64,000 nucleotides of DNA, from contig JAQFVV010012402.1 in NCBI GenBank assembly GCA_028023455.1, positions 15,438,935 through 15,502,934 of the forward strand, in the 5' to 3' direction. How positions within the stretch are numbered: the first letter of the stretch is position 1; each line of letters starts with the position of its first letter. The position numbers and the translations under genes were made by a program. Below are positions 1 through 13,242 of this stretch, piece by piece. Origin of the DNA: Epiperipatus broadwayi. Lineage: Eukaryota; Onychophora; Udeonychophora; Euonychophora; Peripatidae. Under the pieces are notes generated by a model. The model was not told where the DNA came from. It worked only from the letters and a program-made list of their open reading frames with translations, and made no database searches.

Positions 1-2387
1 ATTTTTTTACTTTGGCCAGTTTTAGAAACTATTTCTTATCGCTATTATTAATATTATTATTATGAATTATTAGAAAAAACTTACTTGATTAAAATAATTA
101 GTTGCTTCATCTATGGTAACCGATGTACATTCTCCAAAAAAAATGAAAATAAATAGTCGTTGAAACACAGACAACTGTGACATCTAATATATATATATAC
201 GTAATTATATAATTAAATATTTATCTTGCTTTGAAGAAATACTGATATCGAATTATAATATTATTACATATGTATACACATATACTATTAACTACTAATT
301 ATTTTAAAGAGCATGTAAATATTTTTTCAGCTTATAAATATATAATGCTAATAATATAAACCTATTTTATAGAAAATCTATCTAGCAAAATAAATTGTCA
401 TTGAAATAAGAAAAGTTGGATATTATTTACAGGCTTATTACATTATTATTTGGGAATCATGCTTATAAATTGTCTTAGTAATATATTTGGATTATTTCAT
501 TAAATAGGTTTGGACACTATTACCTTTAGAAATTAAATATTTCTTTTTCTCTCAATCTTTCTATTTTCTTATGCAACTCTTGATGATTTAAATTACTCAT
601 TAAAATATGCATAAAATTAATAAAAACATAAAAGTGAAATATAAGAGTTTAAATTCAATGAAGATATATATGTTAAAATGAACAAGTGTTTTTGACTTTT
701 TTCATCACAATACTCTTTTCGAAAAGACTTCTTAAGGCCAATAAATCTGCTCTCTAAATGATAACTGAACATACACAATATATAAATGTATTTACTATTT
801 TTACATAAAAAATACCATGCTCCTCTTAACCTATTAATGTATGCATAAATTTCTTATAGACATACATAAACAGATTTGGAAAAAAATCCACAACCTCATT
901 TTTAAAAAAATCATAAAAATGTTTTAAATAGTAAATGATTTATTTAAATTCGATCAGCAGAGTATATGCTATCAGCAATGGGTTAGATTAGACCACCCCC
1001 ATGTCTTCATTATGAGAGAAACCAAATGCTATATATACTCTAATTATATAATCATAGAAACATTTAGCAACCTGGGTTATTGTCAACTGTCCACAAGCAA
1101 TGCACAGCTAGTGGAGTAGGTATCCTAGTTAACATAAAACATCCACCTGATAATTTCACGATACTATATTTATACAGTGTATAAGTACTCCAAAATATGT
1201 AACCATCTCAACAATGTGATAATCTTTCTATAATGAACTATTTATAACCATTGACATAATTCATATTTGAATAACAGACTTTATATATACACAATTTGTA
1301 CACAATCCTATGTATATACATGCAATTATTCATATGATCTGTATAATATCATAATGAATCCTATGTAACCATTGAGTACTAAATAAAATTTATATTTGAA
1401 AAAAAAAATGTTTTAAATAATAGATTATGTACTTAATATATTACAGAAGTATATATGATAATATTAGGAATAATAGCAATTCAAATCTACATATAATATA
1501 GTTAAATGTTAGATATTACATATGATATCTAAATTCTGAATTGTAAATTATAAAATATAAAGTTTACAGGATCAGTTTCAAGTAACTCAAACAGCTATGC
1601 CAAGCCCATCAAAAATCTATCTATAAATCGGATTAGGCTTGAATCTAAATTTTATTAAACAGATATTCTTCACTTTATTTAAAACTAAACTGGTAAAAAA
1701 TGCTTAAATACATAGATTTATAGAAAATTATATTAAAATCAGAATGAGTTTAGATATAACTAAGTGATAAACAAAAATGCATTTTATGTTAGAACTAAAC
1801 CATCAAATAAATGTAGATTATATGAATATTAAGTATAAAAATTCTAAGATTAAGTAAAAAAAAAAGTGAATCATGCTATCAATGCATGTAAACAATATCG
1901 CTTTTTTTTTTTTAGTTTCACTCAAAGTTTAGGAGTATTTCATATTATGCTCCACAGTATTCATGGCCATATTTTTGCTATTAAAATCAATACCTATCAT
2001 CACTGATTATTAAACTATAGTTGATTTGATTTCTTGAATTTCAACAGGTATATATAGTCAGCTCTTTGGCTTATCGAAAAATATATTAGCAATAAAAAAA
2101 AACTCAAAACCACATAAGTTAATTACTCATTATATTTCTGCTTCCAATTTATATTGCTCATAACATTTTTTTTATATTTCCAGCTTTTGCATTCCTGTCA
2201 ATGATCTCCAAGAAATTTCTTGCTTGCAAATTTTATCAAATAAGTCTGAATTTGATCATAAAACTTTTCCAATTTCTTCATTTGATTTATTTGATAAAAT
2301 ACTTGTTTTATACCGTAGGAAGTCAATAATTTATAAGATTTTTGAAATACAAGAATAACAAATATACTTGGAATTTAAATGTAATAC
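1..2387. other. AT-rich sequence without a recognised gene
   Basis: No exon, transposase or ribozyme seen. An AATAAA with an A9 run 14 bases later (1382-1408) could be the end of a retroposed transcript, but no body is recognisable. Confidence 0.5.
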
Positions 2388-2995
2388 AGAGGATTTGAAC
2401 ACAGACTTTCAAGCTCCCTTCAACTATTCATTCTATCTTATACAACTGATGCACATGACCACACATATATGAAAAAGATAAATGATCTCCAATATATGTA
2501 TTTCATGCTGAACCAGCACTCATCACTTGATCCAGATTATCCCCTCCCAAATATATATATAATCAGTGCTCAGTTTACATTAAGATGGAAAATCTTCAAA
2601 CTTTAAAGAACAAGCTTCAACCTATTTCATTCTCTAACTGATTAGCTATCCATACCATTGAAAATCTGATGATGATCAATAATATTGGCATCAACAAGGG
2701 ATTCCATCATCAGAGTTTCAATGGTAGGGATAGATAAAGAGTTGAAGGATAGAGTAGATTGAAGGCTTTCCATTAAATTTTGAAGAGTTTTTATCTTAAT
2801 ATAAACTGAGAACTGATTATATATATATATATAGGTGTGTGTAGGAGATGATGATCTTGACCAACTGATGAGTCCTGGTTCAGCATGAAATATGTATATT
2901 GGAGATTATTTATCTTTTTCATGTCTGTTCATGTGTATTGATTGTATGAGATAGAGTGGATAGCTGAAGGGAGTTTGAAAGTCTGTGTTAAAATC
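2388..2995. repeat. Family B foldback pair
   Basis: A minus arm (2388-2690) and a plus arm (2691-2995) of the same roughly 400-bp repeat meet head to head. Shared blocks are TTGAACACAGACTTTCAAGC, GATAAATGATCTCCAATATA, CATGCTGAACCAGCACTCAT and AATCAGTGCTCAGTTTA with a TA run. Near the outer end is GTTCAAATCCCC-type sequence that resembles a Pol III B box, so a tRNA ancestry is possible but unproven. Confidence 0.75.
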
Positions 2996-4404
2996 CCCTA
3001 TCTTATATATATAAAATTATATCCAAATACAATCCTTGCAATATCTTTTTTTGGCAATGAAATTTACATAATTTATTATTTGTTATTCTTGTCCGAATAT
3101 AATACAGAATTTTTTTTCCTAATTTAAAATTTCTCAGTATACTTTAATGTGCTAAATTCTAAGATACCAATCTCCATGTGATCCTTTTCCATAGTGATCA
3201 CATTAAGATTATTTTAGTTCATAGTTTGCACATCCCACATTTCAATGAAAAGTTTTCCTTTAATGCATAGCAACTAAATGTTTCATCCAGTTAGCTCATG
3301 GAAGATCAGGGTAACAATAAATATTTTTAGTCTTTTCTCAGTAACATGCCAGGTATCTTCAGATTAAAACATTTTTCAGCATCATAGATTTATTTTATTT
3401 TTAAGCACTATTCATGATTTTCAGTGCAGTATGCAAAAAAAAAAAGCTTGTTGTTGGGTTGAAAATGATATCTATTTGTTGATCCTACTGCAGTCAACTG
3501 TCAACACTATCAAAATATATTGCTGATGATCAATTAAGATATTAGTAATGGAGTACTAAAAAATAAAAATAAATAAATACAAAACAAAACAGAAGATAAA
3601 TAATAGTATAGGCAGTCATTTATAAATATTGTTAGTTAAGGAGGGTAGGTGAAACATCATATATTTCACTATAAGATGAGAAGTATTATTAATAAATGAT
3701 TGATATGTCAGTAATGAAATCTGCATTACAGACAATTATATGCAGTAATACTCATCTTATCAAACAAAATTATCTCAGTAACTTTAACATCCAGTAGTCA
3801 ACTAGCTAGATTATATATAGGTCGGATACCTAATAAAAATTCTATGTAAACTCCTTAGATAATTTCAAAAAGTTTAAAGTTTTTTATAGATGTAAAGTCT
3901 GGAAATGCACAATGGCTAAATGTTTTGGAGAAAATAATAGTCTTAAATTTCCAAGCAGACTGCTCACATATCACAATTCTAAAATATTTTGTCTTCTCAG
4001 TTTTATCATCTATTAGTAAGTATTACTAAATAAGTAGAATAATTTACAAAATAGTATCAATGCAGGTAAGCTTCAATTCTTTGCTTTACTATGAATCAAG
4101 AAAAGAAGTATCTATTTTGGATAAATCATACAGATGTCATAACAAATGCAATGGAGATTCTTCATATAATATACTAGCTGCATTAATAGTAATCCACTCT
4201 ATTGCACTACTTCAGAATTGCCTATTCTAAGGTAAACTGAAATAGAATAGATTATTGCACACCTAATGTGAGTAGATCATGTAAATTTTATGATGCCAAA
4301 GCAAAATAGTGGCATATCAAAACATAAAAAAATCTAAATACTAAAACATTATGTAATATTAGAATGCAATTATAATTTATATACTCAGAGTTTAAACATA
4401 ATTG
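2996..4404. other. AT-rich sequence, nothing recognised
   Basis: Short simple runs only. The small open frame at 2942 is the edge of the family B repeat. Confidence 0.5.
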
Positions 4405-4795
4405 TAAGGCATTTGAACACAGACTTTTAAGCTCCCTTCAGTTATCCATTCTATCTCATATAAATTATATACATGACCATACACATGTGAAAAAGATAAA
4501 TGATCTCCAATGTACATATTTTGTGTTGAACCAGTACTCAACACTTGGTCCAGATCATCATCTCCCATACACATATATAATCAGTGCTCAGTTTATACAA
4601 ATCTTAATATAAAATGAGCACTGATTATATATATATATATATATGTGTGTGGGGGGGGAGACGATCTGGACCAACTGATGAACACTGGTTCAGCAGGAAA
4701 TATGTATATTGGAGATCATTTATCTTTTCATATGTAAGTGGTTATGTGTGGTTAGCTGATGGGAACTTGAAAGACTAAGTTTAAATCATATAAAA
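4405..4795. repeat. Family B foldback pair, short
   Basis: Arms 4405-4595 (minus) and 4600-4795 (plus) share the outer half of the family B unit and meet at AGTGCTCAGTTTAT / ATGAGCACTGATTATA. A G9 run (about 4649) and a TA microsatellite lie near the centre. Confidence 0.75.
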
Positions 4796-5582
4796 AGCAT
4801 GTTTAAACTTATTATATAATAATTTCTAGTTATTAAAGTCCTTTTTATTATAACCCAAAAAATGGCAAAAATAGGAAAACAATAAATAACGAGAAATATA
4901 ACTCTGTGCAAAAAAAATATTAGATACTTTTTTTTAGTTGTTTTTATGGAAATTGTAATGGTATATTAAGTAGGCATACAGTTAGATATATGAATTCCAT
5001 TGAATTATTCAGAGTTGTGGAGTAAATTTATTAATGCTGTTCATATTTTCTGTTTATGCTATTATTACCAAACATGCATCACTTACAATTTGTTTTAAAA
5101 ATTATGCATAGTATACACATGGATATATAGGGGAAATGGCTTTTAAATTAGCATTGCATGGTAAATGCTTCTCTAATAGTTTTCAACTAGAAAAGAAAAA
5201 CTTCATTTATTAAATGTGTCAATTATTGATTGATTAAAGATTGAATGATTTTCTATTCTTTTTTTATCTTCTAGCTAAGAATAGCAGGATACCTATTTTC
5301 ATGCCATAATGAATGATTATCTAGATTGGATATGAACCAGCTATTTATATGAAAAATTACAAGTTTAATTGAACTCTGAAAAAGTTTAACTTTTATCTGA
5401 TTTTCATTTAACCTAGTTTGTGAGAATGGAAGGCACATGCATTGTTACTACACCATAAGGCCATTTGTGTATAAATTATATATAATGGTTTTCATGGATA
5501 ATATATTATTATATACTACCTTGAAACTAAACAGAAAATATTCAACTAATACTATATTCCAAGAATGATTGAATGACTCCTT

Positions 5583-5935
5583 AAATATATTATAATGGTA
5601 CGGATCTTTAGGCTGAATTATGAAGGAGATGGGAAACCATTATCATCAATCCCAAGTCAAAATATAAAATTGAATATAAAACTAAATACAAACACATGTA
5701 TGTAATAAGCATGAGAGATGAATGATCACAGATCAGCATTGACTATAAGTAATAAATAATCAGTTCACAGTATTATACCAAAGCAATAATCATTCATCAT
5801 CATGAATGATCAATAAAAGAAATTAACAGTCAATCTTGTGACTGGATTTGAAATAGGTCTATTACAGACCAGGCTAATTATTTAGCCCTTTCCAGCTTGG
5901 AGTTGATTATTTAAACATTAATTTGGATGCACAAA
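5583..5935 (-). repeat. Family A repeat
   Basis: Begins TATAATGGTACGGATC and contains the family blocks CATTATCATCAATCCC, GATGAATGATCACAG, ATCATTCATCATCATGAATG, CAATCTTGTGACTGGATTTG and GGCTAATTATTTAGCC. An unrelated ORF of 79 codons starts at its edge (5923) and is not recognised. Confidence 0.65.
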
Positions 5936-6199
5936 CTTCTAACAGTTTTAACAGTGTCGTCACTGTTCCATCAGGACTGGGTAACCCTCACAATTTGGAA
6001 TTTAGGGTGCGGCACAGCACTATTTTGAAGATCCCGATGAAAGTAACATATTCAACAAGAAATTGTTTGAGACAAGTAAGATGGCTGCTTCTAAGTCCGA
6101 AAACTGGCAATTTCCAGACACTGGAGTCGGCTTGGATTTTAATAGTTTGTTATGATTATTAACTTTAGTGGGTAAATTGCAATCTAATTTACTTTATCC

Positions 6200-6870
6200 C
6201 CCCCCCCTACTGTCCAAAAAAGGGTAAAATTTACTTTTATTTTTTATTACAAAAAGTACTATAACTTGCCCGATCCACACACACACACACACACAGAAGC
6301 CCATCTCTGATTAATTACTGTCCAAATAAGTCTCTGCTATATTTACTATTCTTTGTTATTAAAATGGTAACTTAACTTTTTATGGATACAGACACGCACA
6401 AAAAAATGCCACTCTCTGATTAATTACTGTCCCAAAAAGGTCACAGTCAGCTTTCATTGAAAATTTTTTGTTTGAATTTGTTAAATTTTGTGGAAGTTGT
6501 AATATAAGTGACTTTGATTTCAAAACACTGTGTCTGATTAATTAAGGTCACAAAAAGGTTAAAATTTACTCTTATTTTCTATTAAAAAATGAACGTAACT
6601 TTTTATATTCACACACCAAAAAAGCCAGTCTTGATTAATTACTGTCCCAAAAAGGCTCAAATGTGCTATTATTTGCCATTCGAAAGTAACGTAATTTTTT
6701 TATATCCACACACACACACACACACACACAAAAAAAAAGCCAGTCCCATGATTAATTACTGTCCCAAAAAGTCAGCTTACATTTTTATACTTTGTCTGAA
6801 TTTTTTAATTTTATGGAAATCTTAATATAATTTACTTTTATTTCCTATTCCAAAAATAAAGTCAATAGTT
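6200..6870 (+). repeat. Minisatellite of about 110-bp units
   Basis: The word TGATTAATTACTGTCC(C)AAAAAGG recurs at 6308, 6417, 6535, 6632 and 6749, each followed by an ATTTACT.TTATTT..TATT block and a CA microsatellite of varying length (17-27 bp). A nine-C run marks the left end. The open frame at 6589-6825 is within the repeat. Confidence 0.75.
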
Positions 6871-7109
6871 TTATAAGGGAAAGTTATATCTGTGTGTTTT
6901 TGCTTAGCACCAATGCCATCAAGTGGCTGACACAATAGATCAGAACATTCTATGCCTTCATTACTCAACTTGCAGACTAAATCACATGCATTTTTCCATT
7001 TATATGTATATGCCCTTGTTGCTAAAGTTCATGATCCAGCCTTAAACAGTAAACTACATTCCTTGCTATTATCATAAATTAACTCTTACCCAATATTCTT
7101 TATACTTAT

Positions 7110-8470
7110 ATATATATTTAAATACTTTTTACTCTCCGTACTAGTTTTACCTTTCTCCAACTCCCTATTCACATTAACACAACTATTCTTCTATCCCATT
7201 TTTTGCAATTATTACATTCAACAATACCTCTAACACAATCATCCTACATTTTGTTTAAGTAAAATAATCCAAATTCCTTACCCAAATATTCTGCATACCA
7301 CCTTTCTTACCAATCTTGTTGACTGCTTTTTACTTATAACCCAATTAAATACTATTTTGGCTATTCTCTTATTATCCATAAACTGCAATCTACCAAACAA
7401 TTTTCATTTTGTTTTTTTGCATCTCATATAAAAACTTGACCATCCAAATTATCCTTGAATTGCCTCCTTTGTGATCCACTCATCTACATCTAATGCATGT
7501 CTTCCTACTTCTCTGTACTTTTTCTAAGTAATCTAATACCCCTTTACTTTCACATAATGCACCATTACCATATGTTAACCCTGCTACTCCCTTCTATACA
7601 ATTCTAGTTACATCATATTTATTATATAAAAACACTGTTAATTTCTTTATCAGTACCTTTTTTTTTTCTTTGCTTCATTCACCAATTTTTTCTTCCATTT
7701 ATCCAAGTAATTTCTCTGCTTACAACACAATTCCCAAATAGTTATACCTATTCACCACACTTAACTTTATATCTCCCAATAAAAATTCTTTATTTTCTCT
7801 TTCCCCAGTATTAATCATTACTTTTGAGTTTTCTTCACTAAATTTAATTCCCATCTCTTTACCCACCTGCTCACATGTCTTCAGCATAACTTCCATATCT
7901 TCACTTCTTTCTTTGCACAAGAAGACCTCACCTGCAAATAACAGAGCCGGTAATGTATATACTCCCTTGCCACCTATATAACCATATATAACTGTCTACT
8001 TGTACTTCTACTCCAATCTATAAGTTGTGTAACTACAAACAAGCTCTCTCTTATATACCTATCTGATCGAAAACCTCCTTGTATTTCTCACACTATATTA
8101 TTTTCTTCCAATCCAGTTTGTGACCCTTTCAGCCACAATATATGCAAAAACTTTATATAACACTGACATTACCACTATCGGTCTAAAATTTCTTATTCTT
8201 TCCTTTAAATAGAAGACTTACTCTTGTATTATTCCAATTATGCTTATGTGTCATCTTATTAAAACATGATAATAGGTTTAATTTTGCCCTATGCCCTAAA
8301 TTTATTACCATCTCTGCTGCCCATCATCTAAACTTCTTGCCTTTCCACTTTTCAATTTCTTTCCTGCCTCATTGAACTCATTTTTTGACATTCTGATATT
8401 TCCATTACTAAATCACTCTGTTCTTCACATCTAGTATCTTTTTTATATTATTACATATTTATTTAAGATT
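7110..8470 (-). pseudogene. Decayed LINE, inverted copy: reverse transcriptase part
   Basis: Reverse complement of the element at 10250-12430. The best open block is 7720-7920, reading EDMEVMLKTCEQVGKEMGIK and then LGDIKLSVVNRYNYLGIVL, the part just after the catalytic motif. Many stops. The element is interrupted by a solo LTR at 8476-9025. Confidence 0.8.
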
Positions 8471-8475
8471 GTTTC

Positions 8476-9025
8476 TGTTGTATTCATTTGTTGAGAAATA
8501 AACAGCGAGTTTACTAGAAACAATTTACTCCAGAAGTTTCTCTTATTTTAGTTGAAAGTAAAAATAATTATAATGGAAAATAATTATAATTGAAAACAAG
8601 CTGTGGGGATTTATTTTTAATTGAAAATAAAAATAACTAATTATAATGGAAATAATTATAATTAAAAACAAGTTGTGGGGATTATTTTTATCAGAGACAA
8701 AAATAACTAATTACAGTTAAGAACAATCAAAACGGAGTTGGAAAGCACGTGATTAAGATTTCAGAATGTAGCAGATAAGACTTAACAAAAGAACTCAGAG
8801 GGCTGCATAAACTGCTAGAGGAAAACATTGTGCACTTGTTACAGTCTTGTTAACAGAAGAAGTTGGATACATAAAGCTATTAAGAGCTATTGGTGGCACA
8901 ACTGTTTTTAAGAGTTGTTCAGCTGAGTTTCATATATTTTAGCTATAATTCTTTGTACTCATTTATGTTATGATCGGATTGTGTTTTTCTACCCCTCTGA
9001 AAAACTTAGGGGTGAAGACATGACA
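8476..9025. mobile_element. Solo LTR with 5-bp target duplication
   Basis: A 550-bp element starting TGTTGTATTC and ending GACATGACA, so TG...CA ends, flanked by GTTTC on both sides (8471-8475 and 9026-9030). It splits LINE sequence that is continuous on either side. The 5-bp duplication fits Gypsy- or BEL-type integrases. Internal genes are absent, as after recombination between the two LTRs. Orientation is uncertain. Confidence 0.78.
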
Positions 9026-9030
9026 GTTTC

Positions 9031-9309
9031 CAATACTTCTCTAGAGCTATTTTCTATTCTCTCATCATCTAGTACTTAAATATATTTCCAATTTTTTTTA
9101 CTCCTTCTTCCATTTTTGTTTATTATATCCTCCAACAATTTATTATTTACTTTCTTTCTCTTTCTATTTTTTTCTAAATAAATTTTCCATTTAACATTAA
9201 CATATTTTTCACTTTCCTTGTTCTTAATAGCACCATTATATTTTCTGCATACTTTTCCCTCTCTTTTACACTTTTACTAACTCTCACTTTTCTATCACTT
9301 TTATTCTTA
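9031..9309 (-). pseudogene. Decayed LINE, inverted copy: linker part
   Basis: Continuation of the inverted LINE beyond the solo LTR. Reads a basic linker (RKVRVSKSVKEREKYAEN) between the endonuclease and reverse transcriptase. Ends at the family 3 repeat at 9310. Confidence 0.6.
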
Positions 9310-9540
9310 AAACAGGCAAAACTCTCCATACAGTAGTGCCACTCAGTGCATCAATGGATTCCAGAAGGCTTGTGCATAAAAGCATAAAATCTCTATCTAG
9401 TGGCTACTCATCCAATATCTCCAGACTAGTTTCTGTCTTGTGGTGTTCATCAGTGAGGAGCCTTGGATCTGAGAGCACTGCACTTGGATTTTAGGATCTA
9501 ATGCACCCCCCCCCAACAGCCATATTTTCTCTCTACTATC
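9310..9540 (-). repeat. Family 3 hammerhead repeat inside the inverted LINE
   Basis: Minus-strand copy of the family 3 unit: ribozyme region (9424-9453), GGATGAGTAGCCACTAGATAG, TTTTATGC, and a terminal GGCACTACTGTATGGAGAG that abuts LINE sequence at 9310. The same terminus occurs at 9985, 27840 and 30290, which fixes this edge of the family. A run of nine C at about 9508 lies near the other edge. Confidence 0.75.
9424..9453 (-). ncRNA. Hammerhead ribozyme core, family 3, degenerate stem II
   Basis: Minus strand has CTGATGA, thirteen bases, GAAAC, TA and GTC, so both core boxes and the triplet are present. The stem II bases no longer pair well, and stem I has mismatches after three pairs. Probably an inactive relic. 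Confidence 0.5.
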
Positions 9541-9984
9541 TACAAAACTATGAGAATAAAATTTGAAAACACAAAAATATTTTCAATCCAAGATCATTAG
9601 CTCATATAGTCATACAGGTCTGAACTCAGTTCACTACCCATACCTTTTGGTGTCTTTGGTTCTTTAATAACCATAGCCACCACTGTCCTATTAGGAAAGA
9701 TTGATATTACTTTTATTCTTCTGAATATTCTCACTTAAAACCCTATTTGCCACTTTTTCTACTTCACCACACCAGTCCTTATATTCACCCCTAACAAATC
9801 TTCTGTGGTTTTTTCAACTTTTATATTCTTCTAATTTATTTTTATTGTTCATTTTCCATACACATCTTTCATTATCATTTCTACTTTTATTACTATTTCC
9901 CATCACATTACTAACCAATTCTATTATAAAGAAATTATGATCATTATTACTAACTCTTTCTTCATTATCAAACACTTTAGTCCA
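9541..9984 (-). pseudogene. Decayed LINE, inverted copy: endonuclease C-terminus
   Basis: The open block 9814-10023 reads WTKVFDNEERVSNNDHNFFI, where DHNFFIIEL matches the (S)DHxxxxxx end of an apurinic-type endonuclease, followed by a linker with stops. The N-terminal nuclease half is missing: the copy is truncated at the family 3 palindrome at 9985. Confidence 0.6.
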
Positions 9985-10245
9985 CTCTCCATACAGTAAT
10001 GCCATCCAAACCATAGTAATCAATGGATGACGTAAGGTTTGTGCATAAAATCTGTATCAACTGGCTACTTATCCAATATCCCCAGACTAGTTTCTAGCTT
10101 GTGGCTTTTACTGATAAGAATTCCTCATTGATGAAAGCCACAGGCTGGAAACTAGTCTGGAAATATTGTATGAGTGGACACTAAATAGGGATTTTAAGTA
10201 CAAACCTTTTTTACTGCACCTATTGATTACTATGACTTGCACTAG
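9985..10245. repeat. Family 3 hammerhead repeat, head-to-head pair
   Basis: Two family 3 copies meet near 10118: a minus arm (9985-10117) and a plus arm (10118-10245). The plus arm has a hammerhead-like core (10128-10157) with TTGATGA in place of CTGATGA, stem II AGCC/GGCT with loop ACA, then GAAAC, TA and GTC. In the minus arm the first core box is degraded (CAGTAAA). The pair lies exactly between the inverted and direct LINE copies. Confidence 0.75.
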
Positions 10246-10249
10246 AGTT

Positions 10250-12430
10250 TTTCAAAAAATGAACTGAAGGAGGTAGAGAAGAAATTGAAAAGTGGAAAGG
10301 CAAGAGATTTAGATGGATGGGCTGCAGAGATGGTAATGAATTTAGGATATAGGGCAAAAGTAAAGTTATTATCCTGTTTTAATAAAATGGAACAGAATAG
10401 AGTTTTCCCAAGTAGTTGGAGTAATTCAAGAGTAAGATTATTATTTAAAGGAAAGGGTAAGGATTATAGAACGTTGAATAATTATAGACTGATAGCGGTA
10501 ACATCAGTTTTATATAAAGTTTTCTCGTATATGGTGGCTAGTAGAGTTGTAAAATGGATGGAGGGAAATAATGTAGTGGGGGAAATGCAAGGAGGTTTTA
10601 GATTAGATAGGCATATAGTAGTTTATTTAAAACAGGCAAAAACACTATATATATTACCACACACAGTTATACACAAGCATAAGAGGAGATGGTCATGTGA
10701 TGTTTATTAGATAGTTTATTTGTAGTTACACAACTTATTGATATGTGTAGGAATTCAGGTAAACAGTTTTATATGAGTTTTATAGATATAGAAAAGGCAT
10801 ATGATAGAGTAAATAGAAATAGATTATGGATAAGTTTAGCAAATTTGGGAATGGATGAAGCTTTAATGGATATTATTAAGAATTATATAACAATAATTAT
10901 TATCTATATCAATTAGGGAATATAGAATCAGTTAAAATTAAAAATGGGGTGGGACTAAGGCAAGGATGTCCTATGTCACCTATTTTGTTTGTGTTGTATT
11001 TGAGTGAAATGGAAAGAGCAATAGAAAGATTAGGAAGAGGGATAGAAATACCATTAATAGGTGGTAAGGGAGTATATATATATATATATATTTTGTCAGG
11101 TCTATTTTTTGTGGATGATATATTTTTGTGTGTAGAAAAAAGAGAAGATATGGAAGTTATGCTGAGGACATGTTCAAGGGTGGGTAAAGAGATGGGGATT
11201 AAATTTAGAAGAAAAATCAAATATAATGATGGTTAATACTGGGGAAAGAGAAGATGTAGAATTTTTATTGAGAGATATTAAGTTAAGTGTGGTGAATAGA
11301 TATAGTTATTTGGGAATTATTTTAAGTAATCAGAAAAATTATTTGGATGAATGGGAGAAAAAATTGATAAATGAAGCAAAGAAAAGAAAGGGATTGATAA
11401 AGAAATTAACAGTTTTTTCATATAATAAATATGATGTAGCTAAAATTATATGGAAAGGAGTTGCAGTAGCAGGATTAACATATGGTAATGACACATTATA
11501 TGTTAGTAAAGAGGTATTAAATTACTTAGAAAAAGTTCAAAGGGAAGTAGGAAGACATGCATTGGAAGCAGAAGTATTGACAGCAAGGGAGGCAATTCAA
11601 AGAGAAATGGGATGGTCAAGTTTTTATGTGAGAGATGCAAAAAGTAAAATGAAAATGTTTGGTAGATTGCAGTTTATGGATAATAAAAGAATAGCCAAAA
11701 TAGTATTTAATTGGGTTATGAGTAAAGGGCAGGCAACAAGATGGTTGAGAAAGGTAATGCAGTATGCAAAAGATTTGGATATTATATCAGTATATTTGTA
11801 CAAAAGATGAGATGATTGTGTTAAGAGGATTGTTGAGTGTTATAGTAGTAAGGAATGGGATAAAAGAATAGATTTATTAATAAAGAATAGGGAGTTAGAG
11901 AGATGGAGAAACAGTATGGAGAGTTAAAAGAGTTTAAATATATATAGAAATAAACAGAATATTAGGTGTGAGTTAATATATGATAATAGTAAGGAAAGTA
12001 GTTTATTGTTTAAGGCTCGAACGGGATCTTTAGCTACAAGAGAATATACATGTAAATGGAAAAATATGGGTGATTTATTTCGTAAATTATGTAAGGAAGG
12101 AATAGAAAATATTAGGCATTTGTTAATTGAATGTAAATGCTTGAAAGCAGAAAGGGTACATATAATGAAGTTATGGAAAAATAAATATGAAAAAAGTGAT
12201 TATGCAGAAAGTGAATTATTGGTTTTTATGCTGGGTTTGGGAAAAGATAAGGGGAATTTAGATATAAAGGTTATGTTATGGAAATGGGATGGAGCAGAAT
12301 ATGGGAAAATTTGGAGTGGGAAATGGAAAATAAAGTGGTTAACAGGTTTATCTGGGCATAATTGCTGAGATATTCTTGACTTCGTTTAAGGAGAAGCCAC
12401 AATACATCACATCACATTGCTGTTTTATCT
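10250..12430 (+). pseudogene. Decayed LINE, direct copy: reverse transcriptase and C-terminal domain
   Basis: Open blocks in shifting frames follow the RT order: SGKARDLDGW, NNYRLIAVTSVLYKVFS and QGGFRLDRH (10285-10710), FIDIEKAYDRVNRNRLW (about 10777), LRQGCPMSPILF and catalytic FVDD (10949-11236), SVVNRYSYLGIIL (11226-11810), then a cysteine-rich tail CKEGIENIRHLLIECKC (12006-12368). At least four frameshifts or stops. The 5' part is truncated at the family 3 repeat. Non-LTR reverse transcriptase is certain; the clade is not resolved, but it is clearly unlike the RTE-like element at 54 kb. Confidence 0.85.
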
Positions 12431-12472
12431 GTAAAGTTTGTGAACAATTTCTACTTATATATATATATATAT

Positions 12473-13060
12473 TGTAATGGTACAAAGAAGGGGATGAACT
12501 TGGGGTGATGGTAAATCATCATCATCAACCCCAAATAAAATATAAAATTAAATATGAAAAAATATAAATGAGCAAGAGGAATGAGCATGTGAGATCATTA
12601 ACATTACAGAGATGAATAAAAATTCATCATCATTATTGATCAACTAGAAAAAAATCAACAGTCTACCTTGTAACTGGATTTGAAATGAATCCACTATATA
12701 CCAAGCTAATTACTTAGCCATAGCCTAACTTAGGGGAAAACTACAAACAGATATCTAGGTGCCCATACTTAAGTGCCAATCCATCAGAATGTAAAAAAAT
12801 CAAATACTAAAAAGCATTCTGACCACCATCAATGCTCTTTTCTTATGCTCATTTTATATTCTTTCATATTTAATTTTATATTTTGTTTATTCAGGACTGA
12901 TGATGATGATTTTACATCACTCAACATTCATTTTCTTCTTTGTACTGTTACATTGGGCACCATTTGTAATGGTCCAAAGAAAAGGGTGAACCTGGATAAT
13001 GGAACACATCATCAACATCCCCAATAAATCATGAAATATTTAAATACAAGTATATTTTAT
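12473..13060 (-). repeat. Family A repeat, with a second terminus
   Basis: Starts TGTAATGGTACAAAG directly at a TA microsatellite (12455-12472), then GGGGTGATGGTAAATCATCA and the shared internal blocks to about 12800. A second TGTAATGGTCCAAAG terminus appears at 12967, so two partial copies are joined. Confidence 0.7.
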
Positions 13061-13083
13061 ATACCTGGGGATTAGATGTAAGA

Positions 13084-13242
13084 TAGGGGATTTGAACACA
13101 GGCTTTCAAACTCACCTTCAGCTATCCACTTTATCTCTTATAACCAATATACATGACCATGCACATGTGAAAAAGATAATGATCAATATACATATTTTGT
13201 TCTATACTCATTAGTTGACCAAGATCATCATCTTCCATATAT
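13084..13242 (-). repeat. Family B fragment
   Basis: Outer half of family B on the minus strand, from GGATTTGAACACAGGCTTTC to the TA run at 13240, directly abutting the family 2 hammerhead palindrome. Confidence 0.7.
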
